From contig OZ006967.1 of assembly GCA_963930955.1 (NCBI GenBank), positions 992,001 to 1,056,000 on the forward strand: DNA of 64,000 bases. The letters are read 5' to 3'. The notes under the pieces were generated by a model. That model worked only from the letters and a program-made list of their open reading frames with translations. It made no database searches and had not been told where the DNA came from. Position numbers and translations under genes: made by a program. Origin of the DNA: Scatomonas sp963930955. Lineage in GTDB: Bacteria; Bacillota; Clostridia; Lachnospirales; Lachnospiraceae. The stretch's first letter is position 1. Each line of letters starts with the position of its first letter. Positions 17,320-26,266 of this stretch are shown one piece after another.

Positions 17320-18252
17320 ATGGAGCGTGTACTTTCATGGTTAAACCAGCCGCTGTTTCCGGATACCGTCATCCGCGTCTGGATGGCAGTTGCGGCGGGC
17401 GCAGCGCTTCTATTGGCGCTGATTCTCGCCTTTTTCCTGATACGGCGGAAGAAGAAAAAGAAGCGGGGTGATCAGGCGGTGGAAGAACCGATTACGGAAC
17501 GTCCGGAACCGCTGCCGGAACTGGAGCTTGCCAACCTACAGGGCGTTGGCAGCCGGGAAGAACAGCAGGACGCTTTCGGCATCTCCCGCATGGATCGTTA
17601 TGAGGAAGACGGGCTGCTTGCTGTGCTGTGCGACGGCATGGGCGGTATGGCGGAGGGCGGCATGATCGCTGCGGAAACCGCCTCCCAGCTGGTGGGAATC
17701 TTTCCCTGGACAGATGACAGCGATGTGCCCGGCTGGGTATACCAGCGAAGCGCCAGAGTCTATCAGCAGTTTCGCGGGCACGGGGGAACTACCCTGGTGG
17801 CTGCCCTGCTCAAAGAGAATCGCCTCTCTTTCTGGTGCGTAGGCGACAGCGATTTGTTCCTGCTCAGGGAAAACAAACTCTATGGGTTAAATGCCCGGCA
17901 GGAATTTAAGAACGATTTGATTTTGAGGGCACTGGACGGGGCGTTCCCCGTGGAGGAAGCGTTTCAAGATCCTCAGGCGGGAGCCCTTTCGGAGTACATA
18001 GGAAAAGAAGAAGTAACATGCGACTATACCCGTATGCCCTTTCTTCTCCAGCCGGAGGACGCGCTGCTGCTCTGCTCGGACGGCGTCAGCGATACACTGA
18101 CCTTGAAGCAGATTCGGGAAGCCATGGCGCTCTCTTCCCAGGCGTGCTGCGACAAGCTGGAGGAGGAAATCCTGGCCGCCGGAAAGCCGGGCCAGGATAA
18201 CTATACGGCAATCGCATTGAAATACCATGGGAAAAATGAGGAGGAATCATAA
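17320..18252 (+). CDS. PP2C-family Ser/Thr phosphatase, membrane-anchored
   Basis: A 310-residue protein with one N-terminal transmembrane helix (AAGAALLLALILAFFLI, about residues 23-39) and a basic stop-transfer KKKKKR. The metal-dependent phosphatase domain follows. It contains the PP2C motifs GSREEQQDAFG, D105-GMGG, GDSDLFLLR and LLCSDGVSD plus a final D/N motif (GQDNYTAIAL). It would reverse phosphorylation by the two kinases downstream. It is translationally coupled: its TAA shares bases with the ATG of the next gene. Confidence 0.9.
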   Translation: MERVLSWLNQPLFPDTVIRVWMAVAAGAALLLALILAFFLIRRKKKKKRGDQAVEEPITERPEPLPELELANLQGVGSREEQQDAFGISRMDRYEEDGLLAVLCDGMGGMAEGGMIAAETASQLVGIFPWTDDSDVPGWVYQRSARVYQQFRGHGGTTLVAALLKENRLSFWCVGDSDLFLLRENKLYGLNARQEFKNDLILRALDGAFPVEEAFQDPQAGALSEYIGKEEVTCDYTRMPFLLQPEDALLLCSDGVSDTLTLKQIREAMALSSQACCDKLEEEILAAGKPGQDNYTAIALKYHGKNEEES

Positions 18253-19577
18253 TGGAAGCGAAAAAGTCATCGAGCAAGCAGGTTGTTGCCATCCTGCTGC
18301 TGGTTATTGGCCTGGCCGCCGGCGTGTTCGGCGTATTGGGCTTGGTAGGCGGGGGCGGTACGGACCCCTATGAGGCGCGCAAGAGCGTCGTCATGGTGTA
18401 CTCATATCTTCAGCTTACTGATGGCCAGTCCGCCAGTTCCATGGGTACCGGCTTTGCCATCGGGAAACCCGGCGAACCGGTGGAATATATTGTGACCAAC
18501 GGCCATGTGGTGGAATACGGCTATATGGGTCCAAAAGTATATGCGGAGCAAGTATCTTCGGCAGGCGTGCAGGTATACTTCTCTGCAGCGGAAAATGATT
18601 ATGTTACAGCGGAGGTGGTCTATTATTCTGCTTCCAATGAGAAGGATATTGCGATTATCAGATTGCCGTCAAAGACGGATAAACGAGAAGCCATTCCCAT
18701 CAGGGACGCAGATGATGTTGCTGTCGGCGACACCGCTTTCGCGCTGGGGTATCCGGGCGTGGCAAGCCAAAGCCAGCAATTCAACACCTACGACGAGGAT
18801 GACATTACACTGACCAAGGGGATCATCAGCAAGCGCACTAAGCCGGCATGGAGCAGCTACGACGCGTTTCAGATGGATGTATATATCAATCACGGCAATT
18901 CCGGCGGCCCGTTGGTAGATGAACGGGGAAATTTGATTGGAATCAACGCTTCCGGCGCAGTGGATGAGCAGGGCAAGAGCGAAGGCGTAAACTTTGCCAT
19001 TACCTCTGCGGAATTAATCAAAGCTCTGGACAGCGAAAGAATCGAATACACCATGGCAGGCGGCGGACTCTCCTGGACTCAGCCCTGGTTTGCCTATGTG
19101 TTCCTGCCCATCGGCGTGCTGGCGCTCATCGGCGGCATCATCCTGCTGGTAACGTCCCAGAAGGGCGGACAGGGGGCTCCGGCACCTGCCGGCGCTGCCG
19201 CAGGTATGGGATCTGGAAAAGCGCCTGCAAGAGGCGGCCGCGGCCCTGTGGAAAAACGGGCTGTGCTGCGCGGCGTGACAGGAAAATACTCTGGCCAGAG
19301 CTTTGACCTGTTAAAGGGCAAGGTGGTCATCGGCCGAGACCCGGCAACCTGTAACATCGTATTCGATAAAAACACGCCGGGTATCAGCGGGCGGCACTGC
19401 CAGGTAGTCTACGACCCGAATGAAGACTGCTTTATCATCACCGATCTGGGATCGTCCTACGGCACGTTCCTGGGCAACGGCAAAAAGCTGACGGCGAATG
19501 TGGCGGAAAAATTGTCGATCGGGGACACATTCTACCTGTGCGACAACGCCAACCGGTTTGTGGTGAGCAAGGAGTAA
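18252..19577 (+). CDS. Trypsin-like (HtrA-type) protease fused to an FHA domain
   Basis: A 441-residue protein with two membrane spans. Helix 1 lies near residues 11-34. An extracytoplasmic trypsin-like domain follows with the triad H85 (TNGHVV), D132 (EKDIAII) and S217 (HGNSGGP). Helix 2 lies near 277-300 (YVFLPIGVLALIGGIILLV). A Gly/Ala/Pro linker then leads to a cytoplasmic FHA domain (VVIGRDPATCNIVF, GISGRHCQVV, SSYGTFLG). No PDZ domain is present. The arrangement could couple an external proteolytic event to phospho-threonine signalling inside. This is inference from domain order. Confidence 0.88.
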   Translation: MEAKKSSSKQVVAILLLVIGLAAGVFGVLGLVGGGGTDPYEARKSVVMVYSYLQLTDGQSASSMGTGFAIGKPGEPVEYIVTNGHVVEYGYMGPKVYAEQVSSAGVQVYFSAAENDYVTAEVVYYSASNEKDIAIIRLPSKTDKREAIPIRDADDVAVGDTAFALGYPGVASQSQQFNTYDEDDITLTKGIISKRTKPAWSSYDAFQMDVYINHGNSGGPLVDERGNLIGINASGAVDEQGKSEGVNFAITSAELIKALDSERIEYTMAGGGLSWTQPWFAYVFLPIGVLALIGGIILLVTSQKGGQGAPAPAGAAAGMGSGKAPARGGRGPVEKRAVLRGVTGKYSGQSFDLLKGKVVIGRDPATCNIVFDKNTPGISGRHCQVVYDPNEDCFIITDLGSSYGTFLGNGKKLTANVAEKLSIGDTFYLCDNANRFVVSKE

Positions 19578-19583
19578 CCCGTT

Positions 19584-19910
19584 ATGGCAGGGTATTGTTT
19601 AAAAAACGGAAGAATCCAGGAAGCGTGGGGAGAGGACGCCGCCGGCCGGGAACTGGCGGCTGTCTTCCACCTGACTGCAGACGGTGAAATGAAAGAACTC
19701 CACGAGTTCCCGGCGCTGTCGGAAGGTGAAGGGGCGCTGGCGTATGCAGGTGAGTTCTACATTGAACCCCTGGAAGTACAGATTGAATTTCTAAAAGCGG
19801 CCAATGCAGAAAAATGGCTGGAGGCGCTGCTCTTGCGGCATGTCGACCGGGTGCGGCAGGTATCGGAGGAACTCTTTGTCATAGCTGAGATAAAATCGTT
19901 TGGAGCATGA
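19584..19910 (+). CDS. Small acidic protein of unknown function
   Basis: A 108-residue soluble acidic protein without signal peptide or membrane span (MAGYCLKNGR at the N-terminus). It sits between the protease-FHA gene and a DUF3592-like gene, overlapping the latter's start by 4 bp, so it is part of the operon. No domain recognised. The tight spacing and codon use like its neighbours argue that it is real. Confidence 0.65.
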   Translation: MAGYCLKNGRIQEAWGEDAAGRELAAVFHLTADGEMKELHEFPALSEGEGALAYAGEFYIEPLEVQIEFLKAANAEKWLEALLLRHVDRVRQVSEELFVIAEIKSFGA

Positions 19911-20422
19911 ATGCAACGGACGCGATGGGGGATATTATGTTCTTTGGAGTATGTTTGTTTCTCTTCGGAATCATTTTGGCATTCTGTCGGACTGTACGGT
20001 CAAAGCGTCGCTGCCGGAGAAGAGTGAACGCCGTCATCTGCGATGTGGACGTCAGCTGGAGAGACAACGCTTTCAGCGATTTCTTCATTACCAACTATAA
20101 ATACCATCCGGTCTACCAGTACACATTGGATGGACAGGAGTATCGGGTAGTATCCCGGGTAGAGTATTCCAAAAAGGACGAAATCAAAGTCGGTAGTTAT
20201 GAGGTGCTCTTTGTGGATGAAAAGAATCCCCGGTACTTTTCCTGCCCCTCTGAGAATAGGGAACGTGTAATCAGCGCCCTTATCTGGTCTGTGCTGGGAG
20301 TTGCCTTTGCACTTTTTCCTTTAGTGGGCTGGGGCGGGTGGATCGGGTTTCTGGTGGCGCTGGGATTGCTCCTGCTGGGTGATCTGTGTTACGATGCCTG
20401 GTCCAAAAATCGGAAGGAGTGA
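19907..20422 (+). CDS. DUF3592-like membrane protein 1
   Basis: A 171-residue protein with a transmembrane helix at about residues 8-27, a soluble beta-rich part (YHPVYQYTLDGQEYRVV, VLFVDEKNPRYFSCP) and two more helices at the C-terminus. The Y.P.Y.Y..G..Y pattern and the phrase DP/DEKNPRYFSC are typical of DUF3592 proteins. Two relatives lie downstream (22772 and 23408), each next to a kinase gene. Start overlaps the preceding stop. Role unknown. Confidence 0.75.
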   Translation: MNATDAMGDIMFFGVCLFLFGIILAFCRTVRSKRRCRRRVNAVICDVDVSWRDNAFSDFFITNYKYHPVYQYTLDGQEYRVVSRVEYSKKDEIKVGSYEVLFVDEKNPRYFSCPSENRERVISALIWSVLGVAFALFPLVGWGGWIGFLVALGLLLLGDLCYDAWSKNRKE

Positions 20423-20423
20423 C

Positions 20424-20445
20424 TGTATTTTGCTATCAAAATACA
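20424..20445. repeat. Small hairpin before kinase 1
   Basis: TGTATTTTG and CAAAATACA form a perfect 9-bp stem with loop CTAT in the 64-bp gap before the first kinase gene. AAAATACAT recurs 17 bp on. It could tune expression or mRNA stability; there is no T-run. Confidence 0.4.
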
Positions 20446-20486
20446 TCGTTTTATACTTAAAATACATTGCTTGAGGAGGTGGGAGA

Positions 20487-22784
20487 ATGAATCCGGAACG
20501 TGTTTGTTATGGCTGTTTCGCGGAAAAAGAACCGGGGATTCCATGCCCCCGATGCGGATTTAATGAGAACGACGAGCAGCCCTATCTTGCGCTGCCCCTG
20601 GGTACGATCCTAAACGGGAGATATCTGGTGGGAAAGGTGCTTGGCATTGGCGGGTTCGGTATCACCTATCTGGGATACGACCTGACACTGGAGATCAAGG
20701 TTGCGATTAAAGAATATATGCCCTCCGCCCTGGCCACAAGGCATCCGGACCACTATAGTGTGGCGCTGACCGGACGGGTGGAGGAGGATTACCAGTACGG
20801 TATGGAGCGCTTTTTGGATGAAGCGAAGATCCTTGCCAAGCTGCAAAACACCCCGCATATCGTATCGGTGCAGAACTATTTCAAAGAGAACGGCACCGCA
20901 TACTTTGTGATGGAGTACATAGACGGTATGAGCCTGAAAGCCTACCTGGCAAAAAACGGGGATAAGATCCCCTATAACCAGGCGATTGCCATTCTGCAGC
21001 CGATCATGGAAGCGCTGGTTCAGGTGCATGCGCTGAACCTCCTGCACCGGGACATCAGCCCGGACAATATCTATATCACATCCAAAGGCGAAAGCCGTCT
21101 GCTGGATTTCGGCGCGGCGCGGTTCGCACTGGGGGACGGCAAGAGCGTGTCGGTCATCTTAAAACATGGCTACGCGCCGGAGGAACAGTATTCCAGCCAC
21201 GGCAATCAGGGACCGTGGACGGATGTTTACGCCATGGGCGCTACCCTGTACCGCTGCATTACCGGGCAGCTTCCGCCAGATTCGGTGGAACGGATCCATG
21301 GGGATACCATGAAAAGGCCGTCGGAGCTGGGGTTCCGTATTCCGGCTAATGTGGAAAACGCCATCATGAAAGCGTTGGCGGTAAAAACCGAGGATCGTTT
21401 CCCCAATATGGAGGCATTCATCGGGGCACTGAACGGGCGCGTTTCCGTACAGGATCAGGTGGCGGCCAGTATCAGCCAGCGCACCCAGGCTACCGCTTAC
21501 AGGCAGGAAGGCTACGGGCAGATTGCCTATCAGCAGCCCGCCTATAACGGCGGGGGTGCTGCGGCAGGAAAGCCCTCTGCGTTCTCCCGGTTCCTTTCCT
21601 ATATGAAAGCCAATCCGGTGGTTGCCTGGGTTTCCGGCGGTGGGCTGCTGGCGGTGATCGCCCTTTGTATTATCCTTCCTATCGCGCTTTCCGGCGGAGG
21701 GGAAAAAAGGCCGACAGGAGGGGGCGGCGGTGGGAATACGCCTGTCATCAGCCAGCCGCAGACGAGTAATCCGGAACCGACAACAGACCCAGAACCGACA
21801 ACAGATCCGGAACCGACAACAGACCCAGAGCCTACTACAGAACCTCCAGCGGAAATGGTGGCGCAGGATCTTGGCATCCTCAACGCTACGATTGAGATCC
21901 CGTCGGATTATACGAGGGGTGAGGAGGGGACGATTTTTATCAATGAGGCTAAAGGCTGCGGTATTATGATGATTTATTATTGGAACATTGACGGACCCAT
22001 CTACTCCCTTGCCGATGTGGAATCCCAGAGAGAAGCTATTGTCGCCAACCTGATTCCGGATTATCAGATCCTTGCTGCCGGACCCGATCAGGTGGGAAGC
22101 GCAGGCGCCTATCAAATCTATCTTGAAGTCACCGACAGCGAAGGCGTCTCCAACGAAGTGGTCATTATGGCGGTGGAGGGGTATGATTTCGGCTGTTATT
22201 TCATCATCACGTACTATCCCAAGGGGGACAAAGCCGCCGAAGCGGAAATCCATTCCATTATCCAGTCCTTTAAGAGCAACGGTGCGCCGGAGACAACGTA
22301 CAAGATGTACTATGGCTCTAAGAGCGGCGTCAAGGTGATTGTGGACGATGCCGTGGCAGCAGGACGCGTGATGGACACGACTGTTAACCTGGGAGAGGCC
22401 GGAGCGGCGGCCGAATTGGTTATTTACCCAACGGACGCGGCAATGGAAGCCGGCTTTGGGAGCGCTACGCCGGACAGCGGGATTGTGGAAATAGGGAATG
22501 CCGGCCAGCTGGGAATGAGCAGCCCGGAGGAGGTCTTGCAGTTTCAGAGAGACGTGGCGTCTAGCACAGGCGTTTCCGTAGGTGAAACATACACGTCGCA
22601 GTCGGGCGGTGTGGAATGGCTGTGCATGGATTGGACCATGAATGAATTTACGTTCAATGTTGCCTCCGCCATGATCGACGGCAAGTGTTACGCTGTTAGC
22701 TGCATGTTCAACAGCTCCAACAAAGATGCGGTTGTCGCTTTGTATCAACAGGCCATGGAGTCCGTCCGTGCATGGGAGGGATAA
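20487..22784 (+). CDS. Transmembrane Ser/Thr protein kinase 1 with zinc ribbon
   Basis: A 765-residue kinase. The N-terminal zinc ribbon has C7, C10, C20 and C23. The kinase domain (about residues 38-310) has glycine loop LGIGGFGITYLG, lysine in VAIKEYMP, catalytic HRDISPDN with D189 and DFG at 207-209. A single transmembrane helix follows (about 383-405, SGGGLLAVIALCIILPIAL). Then comes a Pro/Thr linker of PTTDPE repeats and an external region of two related segments resembling sensor or ligand-binding domains, with no PASTA repeats. AGGAGG precedes the ATG. Its FHA and PP2C partners are encoded upstream. Confidence 0.9.
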   Translation: MNPERVCYGCFAEKEPGIPCPRCGFNENDEQPYLALPLGTILNGRYLVGKVLGIGGFGITYLGYDLTLEIKVAIKEYMPSALATRHPDHYSVALTGRVEEDYQYGMERFLDEAKILAKLQNTPHIVSVQNYFKENGTAYFVMEYIDGMSLKAYLAKNGDKIPYNQAIAILQPIMEALVQVHALNLLHRDISPDNIYITSKGESRLLDFGAARFALGDGKSVSVILKHGYAPEEQYSSHGNQGPWTDVYAMGATLYRCITGQLPPDSVERIHGDTMKRPSELGFRIPANVENAIMKALAVKTEDRFPNMEAFIGALNGRVSVQDQVAASISQRTQATAYRQEGYGQIAYQQPAYNGGGAAAGKPSAFSRFLSYMKANPVVAWVSGGGLLAVIALCIILPIALSGGGEKRPTGGGGGGNTPVISQPQTSNPEPTTDPEPTTDPEPTTDPEPTTEPPAEMVAQDLGILNATIEIPSDYTRGEEGTIFINEAKGCGIMMIYYWNIDGPIYSLADVESQREAIVANLIPDYQILAAGPDQVGSAGAYQIYLEVTDSEGVSNEVVIMAVEGYDFGCYFIITYYPKGDKAAEAEIHSIIQSFKSNGAPETTYKMYYGSKSGVKVIVDDAVAAGRVMDTTVNLGEAGAAAELVIYPTDAAMEAGFGSATPDSGIVEIGNAGQLGMSSPEEVLQFQRDVASSTGVSVGETYTSQSGGVEWLCMDWTMNEFTFNVASAMIDGKCYAVSCMFNSSNKDAVVALYQQAMESVRAWEG

Positions 22785-23335
22785 CCAGCATGGAAGATCT
22801 TATTCTAATTCTCGTTCTGAGCGGCATCGGCCTTGTCACGCTTCTGGTTTCCGTCTGGCTGTTCTACAGGAAGAAAAGAAAAACGACGGAGAAGAAGAGA
22901 GCCTGCACGGCGGAATGCCGGGCGGCCATTGTGGACGCAGTAAACTATCATGTCAAAAGTAAGTATCGTCTGGCAAAGGCCGCGGGGGCTGTTTCCGTGG
23001 CTCATCTTCTCAGCGGTGCAGGCGGCTCCGTTGGGAAAATGGCTTCCCTGGGGGTGAAAACGGCGACGCTGGGACTCTACTATTATCCCGTGTACCGGTA
23101 TACCTACCGGGGAGAGACCTATGAACAGATCGGCGATGTCCCGGCAATGGAGGAACAGGCTCGGAAAAAGGTGGGAACGGAGCTTACGCTTTTTATCGAT
23201 CCGGCCAAACCTACCAGCTTTTACTGCCTGGAGGAGGAAAAGGGTTACTTTCAGCAGCGCCTTGCCTACCTGATCGTCGCTCTTCTCGTCATTGCGGTTT
23301 TGATTATGATTGGAGTCATGTGGCTAACAATATAG
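22772..23335 (+). CDS. DUF3592-like membrane protein 2
   Basis: A 187-residue membrane protein starting MGGITSMEDLILIL and overlapping the end of kinase 1 by 13 bp; ATG 22790 is an alternative start. A helix at about residues 8-28, an internal hydrophobic Gly/Ala stretch, the DUF3592-like core (YYPVYRYTYRGETYEQ, LFIDPAKPTSFYC) and a final helix (LIVALLVIAVLIMIGVMW). Same family as 19907 and 23408. Function unknown. Confidence 0.75.
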   Translation: MGGITSMEDLILILVLSGIGLVTLLVSVWLFYRKKRKTTEKKRACTAECRAAIVDAVNYHVKSKYRLAKAAGAVSVAHLLSGAGGSVGKMASLGVKTATLGLYYYPVYRYTYRGETYEQIGDVPAMEEQARKKVGTELTLFIDPAKPTSFYCLEEEKGYFQQRLAYLIVALLVIAVLIMIGVMWLTI

Positions 23336-23342
23336 CTTCAGT

Positions 23343-23370
23343 GCCTGCCGCAGCGAAACCTGCGGCAGGC
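23343..23370 (+). terminator. GC-rich hairpin after DUF3592 protein 2
   Basis: GCCTGCCGCAG and CTGCGGCAGGC form a perfect 11-bp stem with a 6-base loop. Only GGTTTCCC follows, so it may be a partial terminator or processing site that lowers expression of the downstream genes. Confidence 0.5.
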
Positions 23371-23416
23371 GGTTTCCCTAAAAAAGATTGGTGCGGGCGG
23401 AAAGGGGGTGAAGCGT

Positions 23417-23860
23417 ATGAATTTTGCAGAGGATATTACGTTGATTCTGATTGTATGCGCGATAACATATCCGCTTTACGCGTTATTTTTCGTGCTTGCC
23501 CACTTTTACAAGAAAAAGACGCAGAGAGGGAGCGGCTGCACGGTTTTTCTAAAAGCGACCGTCATCGAACCGCTGAGGATTCGGATCAAGCATTCCTACC
23601 ATTATTTTATGATATACCAATACGAGTATATGGGCTACGTCTATCAAAAAAACACCGGCATCGATTTGGCCTATCATCAGGCGCAGAAGAAGATCGGAAC
23701 TGAGGTGGAGATTTACATTGACCCATCTGATCCGGAAAAATACTTCTGTCCCGCCGATGTCAAGATGTATCGGATGACTCAGATCTGCCTTCTGTGCGTC
23801 GGGTGGCTTTTCATTGTGGGAACGCCCATCTTCTGTTTTATATTAGAGTATTTATATTAG
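23417..23860 (+). CDS. DUF3592-like membrane protein 3
   Basis: About 147 residues with an N-terminal helix (ITLILIVCAITYPLYALFFV), a soluble core similar to its neighbours (YFMIYQYEYMGYVYQKNTG, EIYIDPSDPEKYFCP) and a C-terminal helix. ATG 23417 follows AAAGGGGG; an in-frame ATG 9 bp earlier is less likely. It is the third DUF3592-like protein in the island and precedes the second kinase. Function unknown. Confidence 0.75.
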   Translation: MNFAEDITLILIVCAITYPLYALFFVLAHFYKKKTQRGSGCTVFLKATVIEPLRIRIKHSYHYFMIYQYEYMGYVYQKNTGIDLAYHQAQKKIGTEVEIYIDPSDPEKYFCPADVKMYRMTQICLLCVGWLFIVGTPIFCFILEYLY

Positions 23861-23937
23861 AGTTATAGATTGCGACGATCCAAGACGCTGGGGCCGTATT
23901 CTGTTCGGTTTGTCTGGAGGAAAGGGAGAAACAGCCC

Positions 23938-24072
23938 TTGATTGAGGAGATGATGAATGTCTTTCCGTTCATTCTGGAAGAGCTGGGTATGATCGCGTTG
24001 ATGGAAGTGGTTTTTCTGCTGTTGCGGGTGAAAGGCCGGGGCGCAAGTACAAAGAAGAGGAGTGAAACATGA
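23938..24072 (+). CDS. 44-residue putative membrane microprotein
   Basis: A short frame from TTG 23938 (or ATG 23950) encodes MIEEMMNVFPFILEELGM, then IALMEVVFLLLRVKG and a basic tail, KKRSET. Its stop TGA overlaps the ATG of kinase 2 (ATGA), the arrangement seen in coupled genes. One hydrophobic helix with a positive end suggests a small membrane protein. A ribosome-site-like GGAGGAAAGGGAG lies upstream. The frame upstream stays open to a TAG at 23871 but holds no better start. It could instead be a leader peptide controlling kinase translation. Confidence 0.5.
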   Translation: MIEEMMNVFPFILEELGMIALMEVVFLLLRVKGRGASTKKRSET

Positions 24073-26231
24073 ACTTGGAACATATCTGCTATGGCTGCTT
24101 TCAGGAAAAGCCGGACGATTCCCCTGTCTGCCCCCACTGCGGGTTTAATGTGGAGGAGGAGCAGCCGTTTTTGGCGCTGCCCATGGGCGCACTGCTGAAC
24201 GGCCGCTACATGACCGGAAAGGTCCTGGGCGTGGGCGGGTTCGGCATCACCTATCTGGGCTATGACCTGACGCTGGAGATTAAGGTAGCCGTCAAGGAAT
24301 ATATGCCCTCCGGTCTTGCTACCCGGCATTCCGATAAGTACAGCGTGGCACTGACCGGACGGGGCCAGGAGGATTATCAAAACGGCATGGAGCGCTTTTT
24401 AGAGGAAGCGCGGATCCTTGCCAAACTGCAGAATACGCCGAACATCGTGTCGGTGCAGAATTATTTTAAGGAAAACAACACGGCCTATTTCGTGATGGAA
24501 TATATCGACGGCATGAGCCTGAAGGCATACGTTGCATCCCAGGGCGGGAAGATTCCCTATGACCAGGCGCTGACCATCCTGATGCCGGTGATGCAGGCGT
24601 TGACGCAGGTTCATGCCCTGAACCTGACCCACCGGGATATCAGCCCGGACAACATCTCCATTACCTCCAAGGGAGAGAGCAAGCTGCTGGATTTCGGCGC
24701 GGCCCGGTTTTCTATCGGAGATGAAAAAAGCGTGTCGGTCATCCTGAAACATGGCTACGCGCCGGAGGAGCAGTATTCCAGTAAGGGGAACCAGGGGCCG
24801 TGGACGGATGTATACGCCATGGGCGCCACCCTGTACCGCTGCGTGACCGGGGAGCTGCCGCCGGATTCCATCATGCGGGTCCATAACGATACGCTGAAAA
24901 AGCCCTCGGAGCTGGGCGTTCCCCTGCCTCCGCAGGTGGAACAGGCGATCATGAAGGCGCTCGCGGTAAAAGCGGAGGATCGTTTCTCCACCATGGAGGC
25001 CTTTATTGAAGGGATTACCGGGAAAACCCCGGCGTCTTTCCATCACCGTACCATGGCTGTGCCATCCGGTCAAACGGCTGCAGGTTCCGATGGAAAGCCG
25101 GGGCTTTGGACCAGATTCCGGCGGAGCCATATCGGGGTACAGATCACGGCGCTGGTGCTGTGCGTTGCTGTGCTGGGTCTGGGCGTCTGGGGAGCAGTAG
25201 CGGGGATCGGTGCGCTGACCGGCGGGAAAGCAGAGCCGGGTTCTTCTGACGGATCATCCGGCACTCCTTTCGACATAACAGTGCAGGAACCCGAGGGCGT
25301 AGACGATGTCGTCTTGCAGGACTACGCCCAGGAGTATCTGAATATCACCATGGGGATCCCCCAGGGGTATACAGAAACAGAGTCCGGCAGCGGCGCCTTC
25401 GCTTCATCGGATGGGAGCGCTACCCTGCAGGTGGGATTCTACGATAAGGCTGCCGATTTTCCGGTGTATACTCTTTCTGATGTGGAGGAGAATGTTGAGA
25501 AGTATGTCCAGTATTATATCGGACTGCTGAAGAGCACCAATATCACAAAGCATGAGATCCTCAGCCGGGGTTACCGGGAGGGCAGTTCTTTGGACACCTA
25601 CTTGATCCAGTTTTCTGCTACCGAAAGCGGCGGCACAACCATGGAATTTTTGGCGGCGTTCATCGAATGCCAGAATGGGTTTGGCTGCTACAATCTTATC
25701 GGCTCCTATCCTCAGGGGGATGAGAAGGCGCAGGCGGAGATATTCGCAGCAATGGATTCCTTCCAAAGCAGCGGTCCCGCAGGCACCAACAGTCAGCGGT
25801 TTTATGATGAACGGCTTCCGTTCCAATTTATCTACTGGGAGAGCGACGGAGAGATTACCTTCAACGTGGTCAATGAAAACCTGCTGCGCATGGTCAACGA
25901 GGCAGGCGACGTGCAGGTAGAAATACAGTGCAGACCATCGAGTGATCAATTTAATAAGGAAGTCTGGCTGGACGGCATAGCAGAAGTGATGGTGAACCAG
26001 CCCGGTCTCAAACGTGAGGAGGGCCGCTGGGAACATGAATCTGGCGGAATCGATTGGATTGTTGACAGATATACCTATACTTTAGATGGTCAGACGGCCT
26101 ATACGGAGGTTTACGCCGGAGAAATCGACGGATATGTGTTTGCGATTACGGCATCCGCATATACTGAGGAGGCTCTTATCACCAATGGAATGATATTGGA
26201 CACGACCTATACGATTCGACCTGTGAAATAG
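24069..26231 (+). CDS. Transmembrane Ser/Thr protein kinase 2 with zinc ribbon
   Basis: A 720-residue paralogue of kinase 1. Zinc ribbon C7, C10, C21, C24; glycine loop LGVGGFGITYLG; catalytic HRDISPDN (D190); LLDFGAARF. A transmembrane helix lies near residues 357-380 (ITALVLCVAVLGLGVWGAVA). The kinase domains are nearly identical in many blocks, but the external domains differ and this one lacks the PTTDPE linker. Like kinase 1, its external part includes a CYNLIGSYPQGDEKAQAEI segment matching CYFIITYYPKGDKAAEAEI of kinase 1. It probably arose by duplication with sensor divergence. Confidence 0.9.
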   Translation: MNLEHICYGCFQEKPDDSPVCPHCGFNVEEEQPFLALPMGALLNGRYMTGKVLGVGGFGITYLGYDLTLEIKVAVKEYMPSGLATRHSDKYSVALTGRGQEDYQNGMERFLEEARILAKLQNTPNIVSVQNYFKENNTAYFVMEYIDGMSLKAYVASQGGKIPYDQALTILMPVMQALTQVHALNLTHRDISPDNISITSKGESKLLDFGAARFSIGDEKSVSVILKHGYAPEEQYSSKGNQGPWTDVYAMGATLYRCVTGELPPDSIMRVHNDTLKKPSELGVPLPPQVEQAIMKALAVKAEDRFSTMEAFIEGITGKTPASFHHRTMAVPSGQTAAGSDGKPGLWTRFRRSHIGVQITALVLCVAVLGLGVWGAVAGIGALTGGKAEPGSSDGSSGTPFDITVQEPEGVDDVVLQDYAQEYLNITMGIPQGYTETESGSGAFASSDGSATLQVGFYDKAADFPVYTLSDVEENVEKYVQYYIGLLKSTNITKHEILSRGYREGSSLDTYLIQFSATESGGTTMEFLAAFIECQNGFGCYNLIGSYPQGDEKAQAEIFAAMDSFQSSGPAGTNSQRFYDERLPFQFIYWESDGEITFNVVNENLLRMVNEAGDVQVEIQCRPSSDQFNKEVWLDGIAEVMVNQPGLKREEGRWEHESGGIDWIVDRYTYTLDGQTAYTEVYAGEIDGYVFAITASAYTEEALITNGMILDTTYTIRPVK

Positions 26232-26266
26232 ATGACAGACCCGTTTCCGGGGGAAAGGAGAAAAAA

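Noticed and set aside
21770..21842. Tandem repeat as a regulatory or mobile repeat
   Set aside because: It encodes the PTTDPE linker of kinase 1 and is in frame throughout.
21159..22748. 529-residue open frame on the minus strand
   Set aside because: It is fully antisense to kinase 1, whose domains are clear. Long antisense frames arise from the codon bias here, and the translation looks like no protein.
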